Notes under the pieces: model-generated
The model's input: only the letters and a program-made list of their open reading frames with translations
Told to the model about the DNA's origin: nothing
Database searches by the model: none
Position numbers and translations under genes: made by a program
Shown here: positions 1-8,300 of the stretch, one piece after another
Numbering within the stretch: position 1 is the stretch's first letter
How the letters are laid out: each line of letters opens with the position of its first letter
Assembly: GCA_031288005.1 (NCBI GenBank)
Contig: JAITSE010000069.1
Span: 1-17,839, forward strand
Origin: Treponema sp.
GTDB taxonomy: Bacteria > Spirochaetota > Spirochaetia > Treponematales > Breznakiellaceae
DNA: 17,839 nt
Reading direction: 5' to 3'

Positions 1-52
1 TTAGTAGAACCCTGCGGGTTCCTTGGGGTCTGACCCTCCGGAATAAATCCGG

Positions 53-120
53 GGAGTTTTGAGACCCCTAGGAACTTTAGTTCCAGGTCTCAAAACTCCT
101 AAGCAAGCCGCAGGCTTGCT
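53..120. repeat. Nested hairpin element, copy A1
   Basis: The outer stem pairs GGAGTTTTGAGACC (53-66) with its exact complement GGTCTCAAAACTCC (86-99). Inside is a small hairpin GGAAC-TTTA-GTTCC (71-84). After a short TA junction comes a second independent hairpin AGCAAGCC-GCA-GGCTTGCT (102-120). The inner GGAACTTTAGTTCC reappears exactly at 17291-17304 in the third cluster. Confidence 0.85.
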
Positions 121-121
121 G

Positions 122-226
122 GGAATATGATTTAGATTCCTGAAACCGCAAAGCGGTTTCTTAGGAATATGGCTTAGATTCCTGAAACCGCAAAGCGGTT
201 TCTTAGGAATATGGCTTAGATTCCTG
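122..226. repeat. 42-bp tandem repeat, two full copies
   Basis: Two identical 42-base units (135-176 and 177-218) each contain the hairpin GAAACCG-CAAAG-CGGTTTC. They are flanked by partial units on both sides. A second stem, AGGAAT...ATTCCT, spans the unit boundary, so each repeat can fold in two registers. The exact identity of the copies suggests recent duplication. Confidence 0.85.
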
Positions 227-230
227 GGAA

Positions 231-340
231 TTAGTGGAACCCTGCGGGTTCCTTGGGAGTTTTGAGACCGGCGGCCTAAACAAGCTACGGCGCCAGCTTA
301 CGGGTCTCAAAACTCCCAAGCAAGCGGCTCCGCCGCTTGC
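231..340. repeat. Nested hairpin element, copy A2
   Basis: It starts with the hairpin GAACCC-TGC-GGGTTC. A perfect 17-base outer stem follows: TTGGGAGTTTTGAGACC (253-269) with GGTCTCAAAACTCCCAA (303-319). The second hairpin is GCAAGCGGC-TCC-GCCGCTTGC (320-340). The arrangement matches copy A1, but the sequence enclosed by the outer stem differs completely. Confidence 0.85.
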
Positions 341-352
341 ACTGGCTGCAAA

Positions 353-1672
353 TCATTGTAAACAGACGGCTTCGATAAGATTCAGCCTGTCCGCCCGGAT
401 TTCTATCTCCCCATAGTCGCGGGAGGCGATAAGCTGCCCGTCAACGGCGTAGTAATTCACCGTTACAGGATAAGAGCCCGGATCGAGGGTAATCCCGCCG
501 GCATAGGCCCTGCCGGGGAAGTAGCGCGAAATACGCAGGTCAGCGCGCTCGCTGGCTTCCGCCATAAGCTGCGCGCTCAAACTAAGAATACTCAGGAGCG
601 CTCCGGCATTCCCTTCCGCTCTGTCAGAAGCTTCGTCCAGAACAATTGAAGAAATCCCTTTTAGGACAGCCCGGAGTATGGTCTTCATGTAGGTGAGCGC
701 CATTTTTTCTTTAAATGTTTCCCGGGCCACAGCCCCCATATCCTCAAGGAGTTCCAGTTCAAAGCGCTCCTTCCCGTTGCCGATAAGCGCCTCTACCCGG
801 CCGACCATGGAAGGGCGCTCCTTCAAAACAGGCAGAGCGATTTTTATCCACCTGCCGCCGGATATGAAAATACGGATGACCGCTTCTTCTTTTATAGGCG
901 CCATGCCGCTGAAAGCAATCGTATTCAGCCGGGCCTTTCCCGGAGGGACATTCAATTCGTCATCCACCGACGCCGGGACCGGGTAGGAATATACCGCCGG
1001 GGCATTGGCAAAGGCTGTTTTAAGATAATCCCTGTCTATGCGGGCGTCGTCATATTGCCCGGCGCCCCGGTAAAAAAGGAGTCCCAAATACCGGGCCAGC
1101 GCGGAATCGTTAAATTTAGCTGACTCAAGATACTCGTTGGCCGGAATTTCGGCTGACTGCTCCAGGGCCATTTTCTGCATACCGGTAATTAAATTTCCGT
1201 ATTTGACGGCCAAAAACTGAAGTTTGTTATTCATCCGCCTGATTTCAACCAGCGCGTCTTCAAGTTTGTTCTGATGATAGTAGTTGAGAGCGTTGAAGAT
1301 GTTGATATAAACATCCTCATAATCCTCGCCCCCGTATTCCCTGGTATTATCGTTTAGAATATACGAGCCGATTTCCTGGCTGAGGCTTTTTGTGTAGGCC
1401 GCCTCAATCGCCCTTTCCCCTTCCTGCAGCAAGGGGATGGATTCATCAAAGCGTTTGGCGTAGTGGGTCAAAAGCCCCTTGTCCAGGTAGAAAAGCAATG
1501 CGTCCCGCTGCCTGTACATATCCTTCTGATGCTCATCGATCAGTGAGACGCCGGCATCGTATTTTCCGTAATATGCTTCGTTGTCTATCCGCCTGTAAGC
1601 GTCATTGGCCGTAGCGCAGCCTGTCAGCGTAAAAAGCAGGCACAGCGCCGCGCGCCCGGGGTATCTCAGCAT
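353..1672 (-). CDS. COG3014-like outer-membrane or periplasmic lipoprotein
   Basis: A 439-residue protein beginning MLRYPGRAALCLLFTLTGC. The LTGC lipobox at residues 16-19 after a hydrophobic segment marks it as a lipoprotein processed at Cys19. The mature part begins with helical, TPR-like sequence (about residues 25-170), including repeated Tyr/Asn-rich stretches such as NIFNALNYYHQNKLEDALVEIRRM. A beta-rich C-terminal half follows. I recognise the whole as the COG3014 lipoprotein family, whose biochemical role is not established. It starts 18 bases after the LpoB-like gene stops and is surely co-transcribed with it. That pairing suggests a job in cell-envelope or peptidoglycan maintenance (inference). 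The Shine-Dalgarno is weak (AAGGG, about 12 bases upstream), as expected for a downstream operon gene. Confidence 0.8.
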   Translation of the reverse strand: MLRYPGRAALCLLFTLTGCATANDAYRRIDNEAYYGKYDAGVSLIDEHQKDMYRQRDALLFYLDKGLLTHYAKRFDESIPLLQEGERAIEAAYTKSLSQEIGSYILNDNTREYGGEDYEDVYINIFNALNYYHQNKLEDALVEIRRMNNKLQFLAVKYGNLITGMQKMALEQSAEIPANEYLESAKFNDSALARYLGLLFYRGAGQYDDARIDRDYLKTAFANAPAVYSYPVPASVDDELNVPPGKARLNTIAFSGMAPIKEEAVIRIFISGGRWIKIALPVLKERPSMVGRVEALIGNGKERFELELLEDMGAVARETFKEKMALTYMKTILRAVLKGISSIVLDEASDRAEGNAGALLSILSLSAQLMAEASERADLRISRYFPGRAYAGGITLDPGSYPVTVNYYAVDGQLIASRDYGEIEIRADRLNLIEAVCLQ

Positions 1673-1690
1673 ACTTTGACGGCCCTTAAA

Positions 1691-2320
1691 CTACAGTTTT
1701 AAGCCCGGCCTCTTGATAATTTTCTTTATTTCGCTGTTCTGCTCCATCCAGAGGCGGGTATTGGTTTCAATATTGGAAAGTTCCGCGGACACAAAATAAG
1801 TCCTGACGGCCGTCTTTCCGGCGCGGTCTACAATCGCTTTAACCGAGCCTGTAAGCATAAAATCCGCCCCGGTCTCGTTTCTAAGGACCGCGGCTGTTTC
1901 TTCGCTGGCGTTCTGTTCCTGCTCAAGCCGCTCCGCCCGCAGTTCTTCCCGGACGCTCCCGCCGGCTGCAAAATCCGCCTTTCCGCTGTTGAATATGGCG
2001 GCTTCCATAGTTTTAGAGATGATGGAAGTGTCGATATGCTCATCGCTGTCGTTCTTGAATGTACCCACAAGGATCACGGGCAGCCGCCCTTTTTTGGCGG
2101 TCTCCTGGGTAACTCTTGGGGAATCCAGACACGCCTTGATGAGGGACTCGCAGACAATCCTGACATCCGTGTCATTCCAGTAACCGCTTAAATCGGTCTG
2201 GGTATCCGCGTCTACTCTGCTGACTTTAGGGGCGGAAGAACAAGCGATAAGCAGCGGCGCGGCAAGCAGCGGCGCGCAAAGCGCAAAAAACGGCGCCGCT
2301 ATTTTAACAAATCTATTCAT
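1691..2320 (-). CDS. lpoB: LpoB-like penicillin-binding protein activator lipoprotein
   Basis: A 209-residue lipoprotein with a hydrophobic N-terminus ending in the lipobox LIAC (Cys27). The mature region starts with SRVDADTQTDLSGYWNDTD, close to the opening of the LpoB/YcfM family (COG3417). It continues with the family's alternating alpha/beta fold, including VGTFKNDSDEHIDTS and TGADFMLTGSVKAI. In E. coli, LpoB is an outer-membrane lipoprotein that reaches through peptidoglycan to activate the synthase PBP1b. Whether it does so here is inferred from homology. It is the first gene of a two-gene minus-strand operon. The start is supported by GAGGAGT about eight bases upstream of the ATG. A possible -35/-10 pair lies at 2381-2409. 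Confidence 0.8.
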   Translation of the reverse strand: MNRFVKIAAPFFALCAPLLAAPLLIACSSAPKVSRVDADTQTDLSGYWNDTDVRIVCESLIKACLDSPRVTQETAKKGRLPVILVGTFKNDSDEHIDTSIISKTMEAAIFNSGKADFAAGGSVREELRAERLEQEQNASEETAAVLRNETGADFMLTGSVKAIVDRAGKTAVRTYFVSAELSNIETNTRLWMEQNSEIKKIIKRPGLKL

Positions 2321-2380
2321 GGTATATACTCCTCTATATTTCTTGTTGTTTGGCGGGTCATCACATGATGTACCGAAGAA

Positions 2381-2409
2381 AAAGTACTATGTTTTAATAT
2401 TTTTGGCAA
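2381..2409 (-). promoter_or_regulatory. Possible promoter for the lpoB operon
   Basis: On the minus strand TTGCCA (2404-2409) is separated by 17 bases from TACTTT (2381-2386). The -35 is good and the -10 is poor (three of six consensus positions). It lies about 60 bases upstream of the lpoB start in an AT-rich gap, which is the main reason for proposing it. Confidence 0.25.
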
Positions 2410-2425
2410 GTTGAACTGCAAACCT

Positions 2426-2551
2426 GCGGCCCTGCGGGCCGCTTGGAGTTTTGGGAGCGGCATCTAAATTGCGGAAACGCGGAAACATCGGAAACTTCGT
2501 TTCTGCGTTTCCGAAGTTTCCGATGGATATTGTTGTAAGTCCCAAAACTCC
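2426..2551. repeat. Nested hairpin element, copy B1
   Basis: A leading hairpin GCGGCCC-TGC-GGGCCGC (2426-2442) is followed by the outer stem GGAGTTTTGGGA (2445-2456) with TCCCAAAACTCC (2540-2551). The interior holds two overlapping pairings. GGAAACGCGGAAAC (2473-2486) pairs with GTTTCTGCGTTTCC (2499-2512) with one mismatch. CATCGGAAACTTCG (2486-2499) pairs with CGAAGTTTCCGATG (2512-2525) perfectly. Their order is a-b-a'-b', so they are alternatives or could form a pseudoknot. Confidence 0.8.
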
Positions 2552-2578
2552 CCGCACTTTTCTCCGGGGCTGGTTCCC

Positions 2579-2691
2579 CGGGGAATAAATCCGGGGAGTT
2601 TTGCGGCCCCCAAGGGGTTTTCAAGCGGCCTCCAAGGGCCGCTCTGGTCCAACCCGCAAAACTCCTAAGCAATCCGGCTCCGCCGGATTGC
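2579..2691. repeat. Nested hairpin element, copy B2
   Basis: The outer stem is GGAGTTTTGCGG (2595-2606) with CCGCAAAACTCC (2654-2665). An inner hairpin AGCGGCC...GGCCGCT occupies 2624-2643. After TAA comes the second hairpin GCAATCCGGC-TCC-GCCGGATTGC (2669-2691). The lead-in, GAATAAATCCGGGGAGTTTTG, is shared with copy A1 at 41-61. B2 abuts the 21-bp tandem array. Confidence 0.85.
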
Positions 2692-2692
2692 A

Positions 2693-2882
2693 CGGGAATG
2701 GCTCACGGACATCCGGGAGTGACTCACGGACATCCGGGAGCGGCTCACGGACATCCGGGAGTGACTCACGGACATCCGGGAGCGGCTCACGGATGTCCGG
2801 GAGCGGCTCACGGACATCCGGGAATGGCTCCCGGATGTCCGGGAGCGGCTCACGGATGTCCGGGAATGGCTCCCGGATGTCC
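2693..2882. repeat. 21-bp tandem array, about nine units
   Basis: Eight full 21-base units start at 2702, 2723, 2744, 2765, 2786, 2807, 2828 and 2849. There are partial units at both ends. The consensus is CTC(A/C)CGG-loop-CCGGGA(G/A)(T/C)G(A/G), where the loop is either ACAT or ATGT; the two are reverse complements of each other. Each unit can form a short hairpin, and units with CTCCCGGATGTCCGGGAG are perfect palindromes. There are no unique spacers, so this is not a CRISPR. Because 21 is a multiple of three, long repeat ORFs appear on both strands; none has a convincing start signal. Confidence 0.9.
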
Positions 2883-3023
2883 CTGCAAACCTGATCGCAC
2901 TTTTTCAGTGTAACCAAAAAACACTTCATCCTGTTTATTTAGGATATGAGGTTTAACAGACAGAGCCTGTTTGACAGGCTTTGCCTGCACTTAAAATCCA
3001 GGTCATACAGGCAAGAGGAAAAT

Positions 3024-4370
3024 ATGCGGCGCATTTCCCTGTGGGGGCTTTTTGTTATGATTCTTGCCTGCGCGTCCCGGGGAAGCGGGGCGGCGGCTCT
3101 GGAAGGCCGGGATGAGAAGGCTGAAACGCTGTTCCTTTCCCCCGAGAAGGCGGTGGAACTGGCTCTGGAGCAGAGCCTTAATCTGCAAAAGAGTTTTATG
3201 GATTTGAGCGCCGCCGGCATCGCCGCAAACAACCTGTGGGCAGAGCTTTTCCCCAGCATAAGCCTGAATGGGGGTTTGAGTTACAGGACGCCCCTCCTGA
3301 CAGACGCGGCTTCCGCATCAGGCGGCCTGGGCTACACCGCCTCCGCGGGTCTGTCCCTCAGGCTCAGTCCTTCCCTCTCCCAATCGCTGCGGATTATAGA
3401 CCTCTCCTACCGTTCCCAGCTTTTGAGCTACGAAAACGCCCGCCGGCAGCTTGAGATTCAGGTGAACAAGACTTTCTTCGGCCTTATGGCGGAAGAGCAA
3501 AATCTTGCCTGCATTGAGGAAATCAGAACTCTGGCGGAACAGCAGTTTGAAAGAACCCAGACCGCCTTTGCCAACGGGTTTATAGGCCAGATCGCTGTAC
3601 TTCAGAGCAGGCTGAGCGCGGAGACCGCCCGGATGAATTTGAGCCGGGCCGAAGCCGCCTATAACGTTAATTTGATGGAATTCCTTGCCCTGCTGGGACT
3701 GGATCGGGAGGCGGGCGGCTTTTCCTCAGTCGTCTTTGAGGGAAAACCGGAACTAGAGCGGGTCGAAGCGGATCCGGAGCGGCTTATCCGGGATCATCTG
3801 GAAAACAGGCCGGATATTGTAAGCCAAAGGCAGAATATTGAGCGGATGGAACTTGCCCTGGGTCAGACCATTCTGAATTCCCGCGCTCCTGTTCTATCCA
3901 TCTCGGCCCAGTGGAGCGGTTCGGGGCCTGGAACAAGCGGTTTCACTGATACTCTGAGCGGGAGTCTTACCCTGGGCATCCCCATTGAGTCCTGGATTAC
4001 CGGTTCCAAGGAGCATCAAGCTATAGGAGCGGCTGAAGCGGGGCTGGAGAAGGCCCGGCTGGACTTGAAGGACAGTGAAAACCGGGCCGCACGGGAAATA
4101 CGCTCTCTGGCGGAGAACTTAAAGGCTTCATGGGAGGGAATAGAGATTGCCCGGCTCCGGGCTGAGATTGCTGAACGGGTCTATGAATTGACTGCCGAAG
4201 GTTTCAGAAACGGGACGGTTGAATCTCTTGCTCTCCAGGAAGCCCGGAATGATATGGCCGAGGCGCGGCAGCAGCTTCTGGAAGGTGAGATGGACTATCA
4301 GGCCATGATTTTGGATTTGGCGGCGGCCCTGAATATTGACTGGAAAACTTTAATGAGGAGTATACCGTGA
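3024..4370 (+). CDS. TolC-family outer-membrane efflux channel (BesC-like)
   Basis: A 448-residue outer-membrane factor giving the exit duct of a tripartite efflux pump. The protein opens MRRISLWGLFVMILACASRG, a signal sequence. It then shows the two-fold TolC layout of long alpha-helical segments with typical family phrases: LSPEKAVELALEQSLNLQKS near the start, ENRPDIVSQRQNIERMELAL in the second repeat, and ELTAEGFRNGTVESLALQEARN near the end. I chose the ATG at 3024 rather than the in-frame one at 2946. It has AGAGGA just upstream and begins the signal peptide directly, while the extra 26 residues come from repeat-like leader DNA. It overlaps the adaptor gene by four bases (GTGA). A poor promoter candidate, TTGACA (2971) with a 15-base spacer to TAAAAT, lies in the leader. 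The ILAC motif could also be a relaxed spirochaetal lipobox. Confidence 0.88.
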   Translation: MRRISLWGLFVMILACASRGSGAAALEGRDEKAETLFLSPEKAVELALEQSLNLQKSFMDLSAAGIAANNLWAELFPSISLNGGLSYRTPLLTDAASASGGLGYTASAGLSLRLSPSLSQSLRIIDLSYRSQLLSYENARRQLEIQVNKTFFGLMAEEQNLACIEEIRTLAEQQFERTQTAFANGFIGQIAVLQSRLSAETARMNLSRAEAAYNVNLMEFLALLGLDREAGGFSSVVFEGKPELERVEADPERLIRDHLENRPDIVSQRQNIERMELALGQTILNSRAPVLSISAQWSGSGPGTSGFTDTLSGSLTLGIPIESWITGSKEHQAIGAAEAGLEKARLDLKDSENRAAREIRSLAENLKASWEGIEIARLRAEIAERVYELTAEGFRNGTVESLALQEARNDMAEARQQLLEGEMDYQAMILDLAAALNIDWKTLMRSIP

Positions 4371-5329
4371 AACAAGCCGGACGCGGCGGCGGAAAAGCGC
4401 AAAAAACCGCAACTATAATCATTATCGCCCTGATTCTGCTCTTCGCGGGGCTTGCCGTATGGACGGTTCTGGCGCGCGGCAAGCAGACTGCGGAAGGCGG
4501 CGCGGCGCGGCCGGGAGCCGGGCAGAGGCAGGCCGCAGCGGTCAGGGTAAACAAAATTGTCCTGGGAGACGTAGAAAGCCGGGTGGTAATCAATGGAGAT
4601 GTTTTGGCCCGGTCCCAGGTAGCCATTTACCCTACAGTGGCGGGAAAACTCACGGAAGTCCGCTTCCGGGTGGGGGAGCGGATAAACCGGGGGCAGACGG
4701 CAGCCATGGTGGATCCTTCCCGGCCCGGCGAGGTCTATTCTCAGAGCCCGGTGGTTTCCACAATAAGCGGCGTCATTCTCCAAGCGCCCGTGAATCCAGG
4801 CGATACCGTTTCAAGCCAGACTGTAATTTACGTTGTGGGCGACTTGGCTTCCCTTGCCGTGGAAGCATTCGTACCGGAGCGGTTTTCTACCAAAGTAAAG
4901 CCTGGATTGCCGGCAACAGTCTCCCTTGAGGCTATGCCGAATGAAAATTTTCCCGCCGAAGTGGAAGAGGTAAGCCCTGTCCTGGACCCGGCAAGCCGTA
5001 CCTTGCGCATACGCCTCCAGCTCATGCCTGGGCCTTTAGGCTGGCCTGATTCCCGGATTAAAGCGGGAATGCTCGGCACAGTAAGCCTCATAACCGATTT
5101 CAGGCGAGACGTGCCTGTCATCCCGCGCATTGCGGCAATCAACACCTACGGAAACTGGATAGCTTTCGTTGTCAGAGAGGACAACACGGTAGAGCGGCGT
5201 TTCATCACCCTTGGACTGGAGGACGAAACAAACTTGGAAATTCTGGATGGTCTCACGACAGGCGAACTGCTTGTAACGGCGGGGCAGAACTTTCTTTCCG
5301 ACGGCGATACCGTCCGGATAGTGGAATAG
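4367..5329 (+). CDS. RND efflux periplasmic adaptor, BesA-like short form
   Basis: A 320-residue membrane-fusion protein linking pump and outer-membrane channel. It begins with a GTG that overlaps the upstream stop (GTGA), with GAGGAG about seven bases before it. Residues 15-36 form the N-terminal membrane anchor. A lipoyl half-domain (about 86-116, KLTEVRFRVGERINRGQ) is followed after only some 14 residues by the second half (131-160, ISGVILQAPVNPGDTVSSQ). Beta-barrel and membrane-proximal domains follow, to GLTTGELLVTAGQNFLSDGD. In most adaptors a long alpha-helical hairpin separates the lipoyl halves; here it is missing. The Borrelia adaptor BesA is known to lack it too, which fits a spirochaete pump. 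Co-translated with its neighbours. Confidence 0.88.
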   Translation: MKQAGRGGGKAQKTATIIIIALILLFAGLAVWTVLARGKQTAEGGAARPGAGQRQAAAVRVNKIVLGDVESRVVINGDVLARSQVAIYPTVAGKLTEVRFRVGERINRGQTAAMVDPSRPGEVYSQSPVVSTISGVILQAPVNPGDTVSSQTVIYVVGDLASLAVEAFVPERFSTKVKPGLPATVSLEAMPNENFPAEVEEVSPVLDPASRTLRIRLQLMPGPLGWPDSRIKAGMLGTVSLITDFRRDVPVIPRIAAINTYGNWIAFVVREDNTVERRFITLGLEDETNLEILDGLTTGELLVTAGQNFLSDGDTVRIVE

Positions 5330-5341
5330 GGAGAGCGGACG

Positions 5342-8300
5342 GTGAGTATCACGAAGTATTCGGTCAGCCGCCCAGTGACCATAATTGTGTTTTACGTCTT
5401 GGCGCTGGGCATTGCCGCGACTCTGGTCCCAAATATCGCTGTGGACCTTTTTCCTTCCACGGTCAGGCCCGTTCTTTCGGTTTTCACATCCTTTCCCGGA
5501 GCAGGCCCGGCTGATGTGGAACGAAATGTGACCATGCCGCTGGAACGGGCCCTCGCGGCTTCCAAAGGTCTCACGGAAATGACCAGCAATTCAGCCTTTG
5601 AATCAAGTTCTATAAATCTTAACTTCGCCTACGGCACGGATATGGATCAGGCCATGGCTGACGTGCAGACCCTGGCCGCCCGGCTGGCCAATTCTCTGCC
5701 TGACGGCGCCGGAAGTCCTGCGGTGCGGCGTTTTGATATGTCCGCCTCGCCCATCATGCGGCTTGTGGTCAGAGGCGATTACCCGCCGGATCAACTGCGA
5801 CTCTTCGCCGAGGATGAAATTCAGGCCGGCATAGAGCGGATAGAGGGGGTAGCCTCCGCGGAAGTTACCGGTGGAACAACCCGTATAGTCCGGGTTGCGG
5901 TGTCTCAAAACCGGCTCGCGGCTCATAACCTTACCCTGAGCGACGTAACAGCGGCGCTGCGGGGCCAGAACATTCTTACTTCCGGGGGGAGCATGACTAG
6001 GGGTTCCAGAGATTACCAGCTTCTCACCAGGCAGGAACTCGCGGACATAGATCAAGTAAAACGCCTGGTGGTCAAGACTGTCAACATTCCACAGGGCGGC
6101 CTTGCTGGAACGCTGAACCGTTCTCTGGCGGTGCGCCTTGAGGACATAGCGGAAGTATCCCTGGCTTTTAACGACAACGCCGCTAGAGTTTCTGTGAACG
6201 GACAAAGCGGCGTCTATATACAGGTTCAGAGCGAAAGCGGCAGCAATTCAGTGCAGGTAGCAAACAGGGTGAAGGCAGCCCTCAAAACTATAAACGAAGA
6301 CCTTCCCGGAGGGATCTCCGTAGAAGTGCTGTCGGATGACACAGCCCTCATCAGCGCCACATTGAATCAGGTTTATTCCAACGCTTTTCAAGGCGCTGTC
6401 CTTGCCATGATAATCCTCTTCATTTTTCTACGAAACATAAAAGGCACCCTGATTATCGGCCTTTCCATTCCTGTTTCCATACTCCTGACCCTGATGTTCA
6501 TGTCCGTATTCGGCTTTACCCTGAACCTTCTCACCATGACGGGCCTCATCCTGGGACTGGGAATGACAGTGGACGCATCCATCGTGATTCTTGAAAATGT
6601 GCATAATTACCGGGAACGGGGAGCCAAGGCGGAAATCGCCGCGGTTTTGGGAAGCCAGGAGATGATCCGGGCCATCGTTACATCTACCACTACCACGCTC
6701 TGTGTGTTTGTGCCTCTTATCATCTATAAAAATGAACTTGAGATGATGGGCCAGCTTTTCAGCGATCTTATCTTTACTGTGGTCATTTCCCTTACCTGCT
6801 CCCTGGCTGTAGCTGTTACTCTTGTTCCAGCTCTGTGCGGCCCCATCTTTAGGCTGGACACCAGGAAGCAGAAACCCCTGAAAAACAGGCTGCTGCGTCT
6901 TGCTGACAGCAAAATGGAAAGTTTTTTTCGTTCACTGGACAACGGCTACAGGAAGGCGCTGGATTACTGCCTGAGCCGCCGGGCTATGATAATACTTTTG
7001 GTGCTCTGCATCCTTATCTTCTCCCTGCTTCAGTTTAGCGGCATAGGGATGAATCTTTTTATCCGCAGCCGTACCGATGATGTGGTAAACCTAAACGTTT
7101 CTATGCCCCAGGGAACTAATATTGAAACAACAGAACTTGTACTCCTTGATTTGGCGGAAATCATCAGGCAAAACGTTAAAGATTACAGAAATCTTGTTCT
7201 TACGGCGCGGCGAAGCGGCGGCAATCAGGGATCGGTTCAGATAACACTTCCCCCGCCGGTAGAGCAGACGGATAGTCCTGACAGAGTGATACAAAAACTG
7301 ACGCCTTACCTTGCCGGGTTTCCGGGAGCGAGGATAACTTTCCGGGCAGGACGCTCCATGGGCAGTTCTTCCGCCGTTGCAATCACGGTCAGTTCCCGGG
7401 ATACGGAAGCCCTTACAGAAACAGCGGAGGAAATTCAGCAGATCATGGTCCGTTACCTGCCTGAGATTGAAAATCCCGCGGTGAACCTTGACGAAGGGGC
7501 GCCGCAGCTTCAAATAGAAATTGACCGGGACCGCGCCGCAGCCCTGGGCGTTTCCCTTTCAGCCATCGCTTCGGAGATCAGGACAGCCATGGACGGCGCC
7601 ACCGCTACTACCATTTCCCAGGGAGACCGGCTCATTAACATCGTCGTCCGTTTTCAGGATGCGGACCGCCGGGGCGGAGTCCCAAATCTGGACGCTATCT
7701 TCGTGTTGGGCAGAAACGGCATCCGCATTTCCCTGTCCAATGTTGCGAAGATCACCGAAGGCCGGTCTCCGGCATCCATACGGCGGGAAAATCAGGAACG
7801 CCTGGTCCGGGTTACAGGCGAACTTCCACAGGGCATAGCCGCTACGGATATGCAGCGCCGCCTTGAGGATACAGTGCGGCGTTTTCTGATTCCCAGGGAA
7901 GACGTCAATATCCGTTACCTGGGCGAAGCCGTGGAGGTAGAAACATATAACCGGCGTTTTGCTTTTATCATAGGCGTAGCAGTATTTCTGGTGTTTGGTC
8001 TTATGGCAAGCCAGTTTGAGTCCTTTGTGGACCCTCTCATTATTTTCTTTTCCATACCGCTGCTATTTATTGGAGTTATTTGGATTTACAAGCTGGGCGG
8101 CGAAGCGATGTCAGTGTTTTCCGCCGTAGGCATTGTCGCATTGGTAGGAGTTGTGGTCAACAACGGTATTGTTCTTGTGGACTACACAAATACTCTCTGC
8201 GCCCGTGGTCTGCCTGTCAGGGAAGCCTGCATTGAGGCCGGACGCAGCCGACTGCGTCCCATACTAATGACAAGCCTTACTACGATTCTTGGAATGGCCC

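Larger units (their letters stand above)
1..352. repeat. Extragenic repeat cluster 1 (nested hairpins plus tandem repeat)
   Basis: No gene is supported here. The stretch is built almost entirely from inverted repeats. A 27-base segment at 1-27 recurs nearly identically at 231-257 and contains the hairpin GAACCC-TGC-GGGTTC. Each copy leads into a long stem starting GGAGTTTTGAGACC. Between the two stems lies a 42-bp tandem repeat. The cluster ends 13 bases after the stop codon of the minus-strand lipoprotein gene, so its right-hand hairpin would sit at the 3' end of that transcript. It could serve as a terminator or mRNA stabiliser, but no T-run follows, so this is only a possibility. Confidence 0.85.

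Noticed and set aside
2693..2882. Tandem array as a CRISPR
   Set aside because: Units are contiguous with no unique spacers, and no cas genes are present.
2946..3023. 26-residue N-terminal extension of the TolC-like protein
   Set aside because: The extension would bury the signal peptide; the ATG at 3024 has AGAGGA upstream.
5603..6205. 200-residue minus-strand ORF inside the RND pump gene
   Set aside because: Antisense shadow with no start signals and no family features.
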